Shown one piece after another: positions 17,137 to 25,285 of a stretch of 64,000 bases of DNA. The position numbers and the translations under genes were made by a program. The DNA is from an uncultured Ruminococcus sp. (GTDB lineage Bacteria > Bacillota > Clostridia > Oscillospirales > Ruminococcaceae). Each line of letters starts with the position of its first letter. Positions within the stretch are counted from its first letter, which is position 1. Under the pieces are notes generated by a model, which saw only the letters and a program-made list of their open reading frames with translations, ran no database searches and had not been told where the DNA came from. The stretch lies in NCBI GenBank assembly GCA_910584195.1, contig CAJTYV010000010.1, positions 1-64,000 of the forward strand, read 5' to 3'.

Positions 17137-17553
17137 ATGGAAAAAAAGTCAAATTCAAAAAAAATCGTCATAGGTATTGTTGGAGCTGTTGTTCTTGTTG
17201 CGCTTTGCGTGATTATGTGGTTTGTTTACAATTCCACACGAAAAGAACCTATAGACGGAGGAAAATCAATTACGCTTCAAGTAAAGTCGGAACGCGACAG
17301 TTATTCTTTTGAGCAGGTTTATGAAACCGATGCGGAGTATCTTGGGGACTTTCTTGAAGAGGAAAATATCATAGGCTTTGATTCCACGGAATACGGTCGT
17401 TATATCACTTCGGTTCAGGGAATGGAGGCTAATGATGAAGAGCAGTCATGGTGGAGCGTTATGGTAAACGGAGAATCCGCTGTTACAGGAGTTGACGAGA
17501 TCGTAGTGGAGGACGGCTCGGTTTATCTTTTGGAACTTAAAATCGGATGGTAA
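17137..17553 (+). CDS. DUF4430 (transcobalamin-like C-terminal domain) membrane-anchored protein
   Basis: 138 residues. A basic N-terminus with one membrane segment (about residues 9-31) is followed by an extracytoplasmic domain with the DUF4430 pattern: a Leu/Tyr-rich start, then YITSVQGMEANDEEQSWWSV followed by MVNGESAVTGVDEIVVEDG. This domain resembles the cobalamin-binding domain of transcobalamin/intrinsic factor. With the riboswitch upstream and an ECF S component overlapping its end, capture of cobalamin or another corrinoid at the cell surface is the natural reading. ATG 17137 is chosen because GAAAGGA is 8 bases upstream. Confidence 0.85.
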   Translation: MEKKSNSKKIVIGIVGAVVLVALCVIMWFVYNSTRKEPIDGGKSITLQVKSERDSYSFEQVYETDAEYLGDFLEEENIIGFDSTEYGRYITSVQGMEANDEEQSWWSVMVNGESAVTGVDEIVVEDGSVYLLELKIGW

Positions 17554-18056
17554 AAAAAGAACGGATACTTAGCCTGACTCGTATCGCTGTTATGGGTGCA
17601 TTATTGTATACAGCTCAGATTGCGTTATCGTTTATTCCGAATATAGAAATAGTTACACTGCTGATAGTGATTTTTACTAAAAATCTCGGACGTGAGGGAA
17701 CGGCAGCATGTTTTGTATACGTCTGTCTTACATCGCTGACCGCCGGGTTTGGATTGTGGTGGTTTACTTATCTTGTAGTATGGCCCTTATTTTCACTTTT
17801 AGTTTATACACTGCGCAGGGTCGAAAACTGGTTTATGTGGGCGGTTATAAACGGAGCGTTCGGACTGTGTTTTGGGGCATTATTTGCAGTACCGTACATT
17901 TTTGTATCGCCTGCATATGCTTTGACTTACTGGATAGGAGGGATTCCTTTTGACATCGCTCACTGTATCGGGAATTTTGCAGCCGCCCTGATATTAGGTA
18001 AGGCTCTTGACCACTCTTTCAAATATGTACTCAGAACTTGTTTCAATTTAAAGTAG
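17547..18056 (+). CDS. ECF transporter S component, predicted cobalamin/corrinoid-specific
   Basis: 169 residues with about five or six membrane helices and the usual ECF S-component N-terminus (RIAVMGALLYTAQIALSFIP). S components bind the vitamin and plug into a shared EcfA/A'/T module encoded elsewhere. Specificity for a cobalamin-like ligand is inferred only from the riboswitch and the DUF4430 partner, whose last codons it overlaps. The closest named idea is CbrT-type B12 uptake. A hairpin at 18066-18101 ends the unit. Confidence 0.85.
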   Translation: MVKKERILSLTRIAVMGALLYTAQIALSFIPNIEIVTLLIVIFTKNLGREGTAACFVYVCLTSLTAGFGLWWFTYLVVWPLFSLLVYTLRRVENWFMWAVINGAFGLCFGALFAVPYIFVSPAYALTYWIGGIPFDIAHCIGNFAAALILGKALDHSFKYVLRTCFNLK

Positions 18057-18065
18057 GGCGACTAT

Positions 18066-18101
18066 AAATAAAATCTGCGTTATGCAGGTTTTATTTTTTT
18101 A
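18066..18101 (+). terminator. Terminator of the cobalamin-uptake operon
   Basis: AAATCTGC / GCAGGTTT hairpin with a short loop, followed by TATTTTTTT. Confidence 0.8.
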
Positions 18102-18119
18102 AAATTTTCAGATAACCTC

Positions 18120-18148
18120 TTGACAAATGCTTCAAAATATGTTATTAT
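18120..18148 (+). promoter_or_regulatory. Promoter of the P1B ATPase gene
   Basis: TTGACA at 18120-18125 and TATTAT at 18143-18148 with a 17-base spacer. Confidence 0.8.
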
Positions 18149-18150
18149 AA

Positions 18151-18174
18151 ACACATGAACATTTATTCATATGT
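18151..18174. promoter_or_regulatory. ArsR/SmtB-type metal-sensor operator
   Basis: An 11-2-11 imperfect palindrome: ACACATGAACA, TT, TATTCATATGT. Nine of the 11 arm positions are symmetric. This is the form of the ATGAA..TTCAT operators bound by ArsR/SmtB (CadC, CzrA) repressors. It lies just after the -10 of the metal-ATPase promoter, where a bound repressor would block transcription. No ArsR gene is adjacent. Confidence 0.7.
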
Positions 18175-18203
18175 TATACAACAATATTTATGGAGTGATT
18201 TTT

Positions 18204-20411
18204 ATGGAGAAAAATTATGAGATATGTAATTTGGGCTGCGCTCATTGCGGAGGGAAAATCGAGGAAGCAATAAAAAAGCTTGACGGAGTTGAGGATGCCG
18301 TTCTTAATTTCCCTATGAGGAAAATAAAAATTAAGGGAAATATTACGGATGAGCTGATCGCTGAGATAAACCGTACAGCAGGTAAAATTGAAGCGGGAGT
18401 TACAATAGTTCCGCAGAAAAATAAAGCACATCATGAACATGATTGTGACGGATGCGGACATTATCATAGTCATGATGGAAGCTGCTGCGGACATGATCAC
18501 AAACATACCCATGAACATATGCATGACAACGGACATGAATATTCACAGAGCCAAAAAAGCGCGCTCAAGAAAGAGCTTATTCCTCTTATTGCGGGAACAT
18601 CGTTTTTTGCGTTGGCGTTGGCGTTTGAACATACGTTGAATATTTTTCCGTTGTATTTGGCGCTTTTTGTGGCGGCATATCTGCTGCTTGGCTGTAACGT
18701 AATTGCTGCCACATTTAAAAATATTCGTGTGGGAAATTTCTTTGACGAAAATTTCCTTATGACAGTGGCAACAGCGGGAGCTTTTATTCTCGGAGAATAT
18801 TCCGAAGCTGTCGGCGTTGTTCTTTTCTTCAAGATAGGCGCGCTTTTTGAGGATTATGCAGTTGCACGAAGCCGCAAAGCTATAACCGATGTTGCATCTT
18901 TGCGCGTAAACGAAGCCGAGGTTCTCAGAAACGGCGGATTTATTCGTGTTGATTCCGATGAAATAGAAGTCGGCGATATACTCAGAATAAAGACAGGCGA
19001 GCGTATTGCTGCGGACGGTATTGTCGAAAGCGGCGAATCACGTATAGACACATCGGCGGTAAACGGCGAGCCGGTGCCTGTAACTGTTCGTGCCGGCGAC
19101 AATGTAATGTCCGGTTGCATAAATCTGTCCGGAACTCTTACACTTAAAGCAACGGCAGCGGCATCTGAATCAATGATTTCCAAAATTGCTCGTGCGGTGG
19201 AGGAGGCGTCTGCCGAAAAGCCGAAAATCGACAGATTTATAACACGCTTTTCAAAAATATACACTCCAATAGTTATTGCAGTTTCCGTATTAACGGCAGT
19301 TGTAGGTTCAATTGCTACGGGAGACATCGGAAAGTGGATTTATTCGGCTTTGACCTTCCTTGTAATAAGCTGTCCCTGCGCATTGGTTCTCAGTGTGCCT
19401 CTTGCTTATTTTTCGGGAATCGGAGCAGCTTCGAAGCTTGGCATACTTTTTAAGGGCGGGAATTCAATTGAAGCGCTTGGAAAGGTAAAGTCAATTATAT
19501 TTGATAAAACGGGAACGCTTACAGACGGAAGCTTTACAGTTACGGAAATAACCTCATTCGGAGACTTTTCTGAAAATGAGCTTCTACGGATCTGCGGAAG
19601 CTGCGAGCAGATCTCCTCTCATCCAGTTGCGGAAAGTATTACTTCAAAATGCAGCAAGCTGAAAATGCGTCTTACGATGCCTGAAAATTCCGGCGAACTT
19701 GCAGGCAGAGGAGTGTATGCGGAAATCGAGGGAGATTCTGTGCTTTGCGGTAACGAAAATCTGATGAAAGAAAATAATATTACGGTATCCGATATATCTG
19801 AAGCGGCGTTCGGAAGCGTGGTATATGTTGCGGTAAATGGTAAAGTCGAGGGCAGAATTACAGTTTCTGATTCAATTAAAAGCACTTCTAAAAACGCCGT
19901 TGCGGAGCTTAGCTCAATGGGGATTCATACGGCTATGCTTACAGGGGATAAACCTGAAAATGCATTGTTTATAGGTAAGGAACTGGGTATTGATTTTGTT
20001 AAAGGCGGACTTATGCCGGATGAAAAACTCAGCGAACTTAATAAAATTCGTGAACAAAAAGGCTCTGTTATGTTTGTTGGAGACGGCATAAACGATGCTC
20101 CTGTTCTTGCCGGAGCTGATGTGGGCGGAGCTATGCAATCGGGCGCAGATCTTGCCCTTGAAGCTGCCGATGCAGTATTTATGAGCAGTCAGCCGGCTTC
20201 TATAGTTTCAGCGAAAAAAATTGCAGATAAGACCATGAAAATTTCTTATCAGAATATAGTTTTCGCATTAGCAATAAAAGCGGCTGTACTTGTTCTCGGT
20301 TTACTGGGTCACCCGAATATGTGGCTTGCAGTGTTTGCCGACTCAGGAGCTGCAATGCTGCTGATACTTAACTCAATTCGTGCATTGAACACCAAGAAAC
20401 TATCCATATAG
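18204..20411 (+). CDS. cadA: P1B-type heavy-metal ATPase (Zn/Cd/Pb exporter type)
   Basis: 735 residues from ATG 18204 (GGAGTG upstream); an in-frame ATG at 18171 lies inside the operator and has no ribosome site. An N-terminal heavy-metal-associated domain carries the CAHC metal site. A His/Cys/Asp-rich stretch (about residues 73-115, repeats of HxH and DxH) is a likely second metal-binding segment. The transmembrane metal site is the CPC motif at about residue 390, the phosphorylation site is DKTGT at Asp434, and an SSHP motif and the GDGINDAP hinge follow. CPC with a His-rich tail fits Zn2+/Cd2+/Pb2+ efflux rather than copper. Metal-induced expression is suggested by the operator. Confidence 0.92.
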   Translation: MEKNYEICNLGCAHCGGKIEEAIKKLDGVEDAVLNFPMRKIKIKGNITDELIAEINRTAGKIEAGVTIVPQKNKAHHEHDCDGCGHYHSHDGSCCGHDHKHTHEHMHDNGHEYSQSQKSALKKELIPLIAGTSFFALALAFEHTLNIFPLYLALFVAAYLLLGCNVIAATFKNIRVGNFFDENFLMTVATAGAFILGEYSEAVGVVLFFKIGALFEDYAVARSRKAITDVASLRVNEAEVLRNGGFIRVDSDEIEVGDILRIKTGERIAADGIVESGESRIDTSAVNGEPVPVTVRAGDNVMSGCINLSGTLTLKATAAASESMISKIARAVEEASAEKPKIDRFITRFSKIYTPIVIAVSVLTAVVGSIATGDIGKWIYSALTFLVISCPCALVLSVPLAYFSGIGAASKLGILFKGGNSIEALGKVKSIIFDKTGTLTDGSFTVTEITSFGDFSENELLRICGSCEQISSHPVAESITSKCSKLKMRLTMPENSGELAGRGVYAEIEGDSVLCGNENLMKENNITVSDISEAAFGSVVYVAVNGKVEGRITVSDSIKSTSKNAVAELSSMGIHTAMLTGDKPENALFIGKELGIDFVKGGLMPDEKLSELNKIREQKGSVMFVGDGINDAPVLAGADVGGAMQSGADLALEAADAVFMSSQPASIVSAKKIADKTMKISYQNIVFALAIKAAVLVLGLLGHPNMWLAVFADSGAAMLLILNSIRALNTKKLSI

Positions 20412-20412
20412 A

Positions 20413-20450
20413 AAATTATGCTCGAAAATACGTACGCAATTCCTTATTTC
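20413..20450. repeat. Possible fragment of the dispersed intergenic repeat
   Basis: The minus strand here reads TACGTATTTTCGAGCATAAT, which resembles the TGTGCGTATTTTTGAGCATG core of the 24602-24750 copy. Short and divergent. Confidence 0.3.
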
Positions 20451-20466
20451 CTGAACGGAGGACTTT

Positions 20467-21392
20467 TTACCCATGCCCCTGCCATGTGTTCCTTTCAGCA
20501 AGAGCTTTGTCGATACCTCCCAGAACGGCAATTTTATCAGCGCTCCACATAGGCGCAATAAGCTTTGATTTGTCGCCGTCTCCGGTTATACGCTCGATAA
20601 CAGTTGTTGGCGGAAGTTTTTCAAGCTGACGAACAATAATATCAATATATTCATCACGGCTCAGCAGAGAAATTTCGCCTTTAGCGTACATCTCTGCCAG
20701 CCGTGTTCCTTTTATTACATGAAGCATCTGGAGTTTTACTCCATCAGGCGAAAGCTCGGCAGCTTGCCTTGCAGTTTCGATCATCATATCGGGAGTTTCA
20801 TCCGGCAATCCGTTTATGATATGCAGACATGTGCGGATTCCGCGGCTTTTAAGACTTTGAAAACCTTTGAGAAATTCAGCGTGAGTGCAGCATCGGTTAA
20901 TTTGAGCGATAGTTTTTTCATGAACGCTTTGCAGTCCAAGTTCAACGGTGAGATAAGTTTTTTCATTTATTTCACTGAGAAGTTCCAGTACATCGTCGGG
21001 CAGACAGTCGGCGCGTGTACCTATAGAAATTCCTGCAACATTAGGGAATTCCATAGCTTCCGTATAAATTTTTCTTAATTGATAAACAGGAGCGTAAGTA
21101 TTTGTATTTGCCTGAAAATATGCTATAATGGGAACTATGCCGTTCTTTTGAAAAATACGTTCGGTTTCAAGATTCAGTTGCTCTGTTACGGAGAAGTTTT
21201 TATTGGTAAAATAACCGCTTCCGCCATCGCAGAAAATGCAGCCGTTAGTACCTTTTGAACCGTTGATGTTAGGGCAGGTAAATCCGCAGTCGATAACAGC
21301 CTTGTAAAGCTTTTTGCCGAATACGGTTTTAAAATGATAGTTAAGTGTATGATAGCGCTTGTTGTCAAAAGAAAATTCAAATGGATTTTTCA
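20467..21392 (-). CDS. TIGR01212 (YhcC-like) radical SAM protein
   Basis: 308 residues from ATG 21392, preceded by AGGAG. The first third has the cluster-binding Cys pattern CGFTCPNINGSKGTNGCIFC; spacing is wider than the classic CxxxCxxC, as in the YhcC family. Later motifs are GISIGTRADCLPDD, TVELGLQS and HIINGLPDET, all typical of that family. It uses a 4Fe-4S cluster and S-adenosylmethionine for radical chemistry; the substrate is not established from sequence. It converges with the metal ATPase gene and lies downstream of aspS, from which a terminator separates it. Confidence 0.9.
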
Positions 21393-21404
21393 TAATATTT
21401 CTCC

Positions 21405-21444
21405 TGTAAAAAATCGCTTTTGGGTTTTTCAACTCAAAAGCGAT
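21405..21444 (-). terminator. Terminator of the hisS-aspS unit
   Basis: ATCGCTTTTG / CAAAAGCGAT stem. On the minus strand it is followed by T6. Confidence 0.85.
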
Positions 21445-21451
21445 CTGTATT

Positions 21452-23224
21452 CTATTCATTTTCAATAAGGTCAATTCCAAGAACTTCAAGACTTGCCTTG
21501 TCCACCGCAGAGGGACATTCCGACATAAGTTCGCTTGCGTTCTGAACCTTGGGGAATGCCGTAACGTCACGCAGACTGTCAGCCTTACACATTATCATTG
21601 CAAGACGGTCAAGACCTATGCCCATACCTCCGTGGGGCGGAGAAGCGTAACGGTAAGCGTCTACAAGGAATCCGAATTTAGCCTGGATTTCTTCATCTGT
21701 CATGCCGAGAGCCTCAAACATTTTCTGCTGAAGTTCATAGTCGGTGATACGCATTGAGCCGCTTGAAAGTTCTGTTCCGTTGAGAACAAGATCCCATGCT
21801 TTTGCACGAACATTTGCAGGGTCGCTGTCAAGATATTCAAGGCATTCGTCCATAGGCATTGTGAAAGGATGATGTGCGGCAGTCCATGTATTATTTTCCT
21901 CGTCAAATTCAAAGAACGGCATTTCGGTTATCCACAGGAAGTTGTACTTGTTTTCATCAATAACATCGAGCTTTTTAGCGCATATTAAGCGAATTGCACC
22001 GAGAGTTGAAAGAACCGTTTTGTTTTTGTCAGCGCATATAAGTACAAGATCTCCCTCGTGAGCGTCAACGGTAGCGCATATTTTTTCAAGATCTCCCTCA
22101 CCGAGGAATTTCTTGAAGCTGCAATTAGGCTCGTCAGCCCAGCGGATATAAGCAAGTCCCTTAGCTCCGATTCCCTTAGCGTGTTCAATAAGCTTATCGA
22201 TTTCCTTACGTGTATAAACAGCCGCCCCGTTTTTAACGTTTATCGCGCGGACAGATCCTCCGTTTTCCAAGGCAGATTTAAATACAACGAAGTCAAGGTC
22301 TTTTACAGTTTCAGAAATATCGGTTATTTCATAGCCGAATCTTGTATCGGGCTTATCAGAGCCAAAACGGTTCATAGCGTCTGCAAAGGTTATGCGTGGG
22401 AGAGGCAGCGGAATTTCTATGTTCAGGATCTCTTTGAAAACACGCTGAATAAATCCTTCTACACAGCTTTGAATATCCTCGGCGTCTACAAATGACATTT
22501 CAAGGTCAATTTGAGTAAATTCCGGCTGACGATCGGCACGGAGATCTTCATCTCGGAAACAGCGAGCAAGCTGAATATATCTGTCATAGCCTGCAATCAT
22601 AAGGAGCTGCTTATAAATCTGCGGAGACTGGGGGAGCGCATAAAATTTTCCCGGATGAACTCGCGAGGGGATAAGGTAGTCTCTCGCGCCTTCGGGAGTA
22701 GATTTCATCATCATGGGAGTTTCAATTTCAAGGAATCCATTCTCGTAGAAATATTCACGTGTTACTCTTGCGATATTATGGCGCATAATGATATTCTGCT
22801 GCAAAGGAGCGCGGCGCAGATCAAGATAACGGTATTTAAGTCTCAGTTCTTCGTTTACCTTTGTCTCGTTTGTAATTTCAAAGGGAGTTGTTTGAGCTTT
22901 GGAAAGAATACGTAAATCGGTTACAAATATTTCGACATGCCCTGTTTTAAGTTTATCATTTTTACTTTCTCGTTCAATGACATTGCCTTTTGCCATAAGA
23001 ACATATTCGCTTTTGCAGGACGCTGCTTTTTCAAAGATCGCAGGGTCGGATCTATCGCTGAACGCTAACTGAACAACGCCTGTTCTGTCGCGCAGAACAA
23101 TAAAAATAACTCCGCCCTTGTTTCTGACTCTTTCAACAAATCCGCCTACTACGACTTCCTGACCGATTTCCGTAACATCTCCGCAGTAGTGAGTTCTTTT
23201 AAGACCGTTCATATTATCAGCCAT
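21452..23224 (-). CDS. aspS: Aspartate-tRNA ligase
   Basis: 590 residues from ATG 23224, which has GGGAGGAG upstream. Order of domains: an N-terminal OB-fold anticodon-binding domain (HYCGDVTEIGQEVVVGGFVE), class II catalytic motif 2 (ARCFRDEDLRADRQPEFTQI), a bacterial GAD insertion domain (about residues 290-410), and motif 3 GGMGIGLDRLAMI near the end. It charges tRNA-Asp. It starts one base after the hisS stop, giving the conserved hisS-aspS pair of Firmicutes. No T-box leader is visible upstream of the pair. Confidence 0.97.
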   Translation of the reverse strand: MADNMNGLKRTHYCGDVTEIGQEVVVGGFVERVRNKGGVIFIVLRDRTGVVQLAFSDRSDPAIFEKAASCKSEYVLMAKGNVIERESKNDKLKTGHVEIFVTDLRILSKAQTTPFEITNETKVNEELRLKYRYLDLRRAPLQQNIIMRHNIARVTREYFYENGFLEIETPMMMKSTPEGARDYLIPSRVHPGKFYALPQSPQIYKQLLMIAGYDRYIQLARCFRDEDLRADRQPEFTQIDLEMSFVDAEDIQSCVEGFIQRVFKEILNIEIPLPLPRITFADAMNRFGSDKPDTRFGYEITDISETVKDLDFVVFKSALENGGSVRAINVKNGAAVYTRKEIDKLIEHAKGIGAKGLAYIRWADEPNCSFKKFLGEGDLEKICATVDAHEGDLVLICADKNKTVLSTLGAIRLICAKKLDVIDENKYNFLWITEMPFFEFDEENNTWTAAHHPFTMPMDECLEYLDSDPANVRAKAWDLVLNGTELSSGSMRITDYELQQKMFEALGMTDEEIQAKFGFLVDAYRYASPPHGGMGIGLDRLAMIMCKADSLRDVTAFPKVQNASELMSECPSAVDKASLEVLGIDLIENE

Positions 23225-23225
23225 A

Positions 23226-24566
23226 TTATTTATCTCCTCCCATGAACGACATAAAGCCTCCGTCGCCGGATTCGGTTTCCATAACGTCCATAATTTTATT
23301 GAAATAAATTTCTTCGAACGCCGCTGCAAATTTATCATCGAGAGCTATCGGCGTTTCTTCTCCTTTTTCCATTTCTTTAAGCTTAGCCTTACCTTCGGAA
23401 AGCTCGTTGTCGCCAAGAACTACGGTAAAAGCAGCTCCGATTTTATTGGCATATTTCATTTGGGCTTTAAGACCTCTGTTCATCATATCGTATTCAGCAA
23501 AATATCCGTATTCTCTCAGAGATTTTGAAAGCTCCATAGCCTTTTCAAGCGCGGTGTCACCCATAGTTGCAAAATAAATATCGCATTTTTTAGGCGTGAG
23601 ATAATCGCAGCCCTGTTTGTCCATGACAAGCAGCAAACGTTCTATACCCATAGCAAAGCCGAGAGCAGGGGTATTCTGACCGCCAAGCTGTTCGATAAGA
23701 CCATCGTATCTTCCGCCGCCGCAGACAGTGCCTTGCGCGCCAATTTCAGTTGTGACAAACTCGAAAACAGTTTTAGTATAATAATCAAGTCCGCGTACGA
23801 TCTTTGGATTTACATTAAAATCAATTCCAAGTTTTGTAAGGTAGTTCTTCAGGCTTTCAAAGTGCTCGCTGCATTCATCGCATAGATAATCGAGAATTAC
23901 AGGAGCGTCTTTGGCTATTTCCTGACAAATCGGACTTTTGCAGTCAAGGATCCTCATAGGGTTTTTGATAAGTCTGTCGCGGCAGGTCTCACAAAGTTCG
24001 TTTTTATGAGAATCAAAATAAGTTCTGAGGGTTTCGTGATATTTCGCACGGCAAGTTGGACATCCGATAGAGTTTATGTAAAGCTTGATATTTTTCAATC
24101 CCAGTCTGTTAAGCAGAGTCTGAGCAAGAGAAATCACTTCGGCATCGGCAGCAGGAGATGAACTGCCTGCCATTTCAAGTCCGAATTGGTGAAATTCGCG
24201 AAGTCTGCCTGCCTGTGGTCTTTCATGGCGAAAACATGAAACTATATAATATACCCTTTGAGGAAGAGCTTCGTTGAGAAGACCGTTCTGGAGCATTGAA
24301 CGAATTGCTCCGGCAGTGCCCTCGGGACGCAGTGTGAATTTTGATTCTTTTGCCATTACCGTATACATTTCTTTTTGGACAACATCGGTGGTTTCGCCTA
24401 CAGACCGAAGAAACAAGTCGGTGTTTTCAAATGTTGGAAATCGTATTTCTCCGAATCCAAAGCTTTCAGCAGTATCCCTTGCAATTTTTTCAACGGTATG
24501 CCATTTATGAACGTTTTTTGGAATTACGTCTTCAGTGCCGTTTGGTCGTTTTATATTTAGAGCCAT
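23226..24566 (-). CDS. hisS: Histidine-tRNA ligase
   Basis: 446 residues from ATG 24566, with AAAGG 8 bases upstream. Class II synthetase core with the motif 2 region FRHERPQAGRLREFHQFGLE, the histidine-specific motifs RGLDYYTKTVFEF and AQGTVCGGGRYDGL, and motif 3 GFAMGIERLL. A C-terminal anticodon-binding domain follows, and a short Gly/Asp-rich tail extends past the usual end (GGFMSFMGGDK). It is coupled to aspS downstream. Upstream, in the place where many relatives carry a T-box, lies a dispersed repeat. Confidence 0.97.
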   Translation of the reverse strand: MALNIKRPNGTEDVIPKNVHKWHTVEKIARDTAESFGFGEIRFPTFENTDLFLRSVGETTDVVQKEMYTVMAKESKFTLRPEGTAGAIRSMLQNGLLNEALPQRVYYIVSCFRHERPQAGRLREFHQFGLEMAGSSSPAADAEVISLAQTLLNRLGLKNIKLYINSIGCPTCRAKYHETLRTYFDSHKNELCETCRDRLIKNPMRILDCKSPICQEIAKDAPVILDYLCDECSEHFESLKNYLTKLGIDFNVNPKIVRGLDYYTKTVFEFVTTEIGAQGTVCGGGRYDGLIEQLGGQNTPALGFAMGIERLLLVMDKQGCDYLTPKKCDIYFATMGDTALEKAMELSKSLREYGYFAEYDMMNRGLKAQMKYANKIGAAFTVVLGDNELSEGKAKLKEMEKGEETPIALDDKFAAAFEEIYFNKIMDVMETESGDGGFMSFMGGDK

Positions 24567-24601
24567 AGTACCAGCCTTTCTTAAAGCAGAATTATAATTT
24601 G

Positions 24602-24750
24602 TTCTTAAGAAGCGTGTGCGTATTTTTGAGCATGAATTTCCCGAGGAAAATAATCCGAAAGCATACTGTAGTATTACAGGGGATTTTAATGCGTCCGTCA
24701 ATAAAAATATACAAAAAAGCGTGTGTTAAATCCTTTAAGAACAAGTTCTT
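24602..24750 (+). repeat. Dispersed intergenic repeat, copy C
   Basis: Starts TTCTTAAGAAGCGTGTGCGT, with the shared core TGTGCGTATTTTTGAG at 24616-24631, and ends in the palindrome AAGAACAAGTTCTT (24737-24750). No ORF. It occupies the space between hisS and mgsA. Confidence 0.6.
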
Positions 24751-24759
24751 TTATTACAT

Positions 24760-24787
24760 GAAAATTGTCCCGATAAAGGGACAATTA
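24760..24787 (-). terminator. Hairpin downstream of the mgsA-like gene
   Basis: AATTGTCCC / GGGACAATT stem with a 6-base loop, followed on the minus strand by TTC and AT-rich sequence. Confidence 0.6.
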
Positions 24788-24843
24788 CGTGTGCCGCAAA
24801 GCTTGAAGCGCAGCATCACATTGCTTAAAAATAATTTTATTCG

Positions 24844-25245
24844 TTATATGGGAACATTTCCTGCCTGCCGCCAATCAAGATCTCCTCTTTCCAGCGCGAG
24901 GATAAGAGCTTCGGCTGTAGCGATATTTGTAGCTACGGGGACATTATGAACGTCGCAGAGTCTGAGAAGATCCATATCGTTTGCATCGGTTGCTTTCGGA
25001 TTGATGGGGTCTCTGAAAAACAGGAGAACATCGACTTCATTGCATGAAAGCAAAGCAAGGATCTGTTCTGCACCGCCGCGTCCGCTGAGGTAACGAATTA
25101 TTGGAAGTCCCGTAGCCTCGCCTACCTGTTTTCCCGTAGTATTTGTAGCTATAAGCGTGTGCTTTGACAGAATTCCGCAGTAAGCGCTGCAGAACTGAAC
25201 CATAAGTTCTTTTTTAGCATCATGAGCTATAATTGCGATCTTCAT
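24844..25245 (-). CDS. Methylglyoxal synthase-like protein with altered active site
   Basis: 133 residues, full length for the MgsA family, with the family fold landmarks IAIIAHDAKKELMVQF, ATNTTG and DVLLFFRDP, and VPVATNIATAE near the C-terminus. Classical MgsA converts dihydroxyacetone phosphate to methylglyoxal. Compared from memory with the E. coli and B. subtilis enzymes, the catalytic segment SGP.GGDQQ is SGRGGAEQ here (Asp to Ala) and the later PH(D/E)PD segment is KATDAND (His lost). So activity is doubtful. It sits 40 bases after the minD-like gene, and an mgsA-minD linkage is known around mre/min/rodA clusters of Clostridia. Either a diverged enzyme or a non-catalytic paralogue. Confidence 0.8.
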   Translation of the reverse strand: MKIAIIAHDAKKELMVQFCSAYCGILSKHTLIATNTTGKQVGEATGLPIIRYLSGRGGAEQILALLSCNEVDVLLFFRDPINPKATDANDMDLLRLCDVHNVPVATNIATAEALILALERGDLDWRQAGNVPI

Positions 25246-25285
25246 TTTTATGTCCTTTCCCCGTTTAGCGGAATTATTTTTATTA

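Noticed and set aside
18171..18203. Upstream start of the metal ATPase
   Set aside because: It falls on the operator and gives residues before the metal-binding domain that are not family-like.
20467..21570. Longer form of the radical SAM protein
   Set aside because: The extra residues overlap the aspS terminator and 3' end; ATG 21392 with AGGAG is better.
23226..24701. Longer forms of hisS (to 24701) and aspS (to 23338)
   Set aside because: The extensions show no family similarity and run into the intergenic repeat or the adjacent gene; ATG 24566 and 23224 have ribosome sites.
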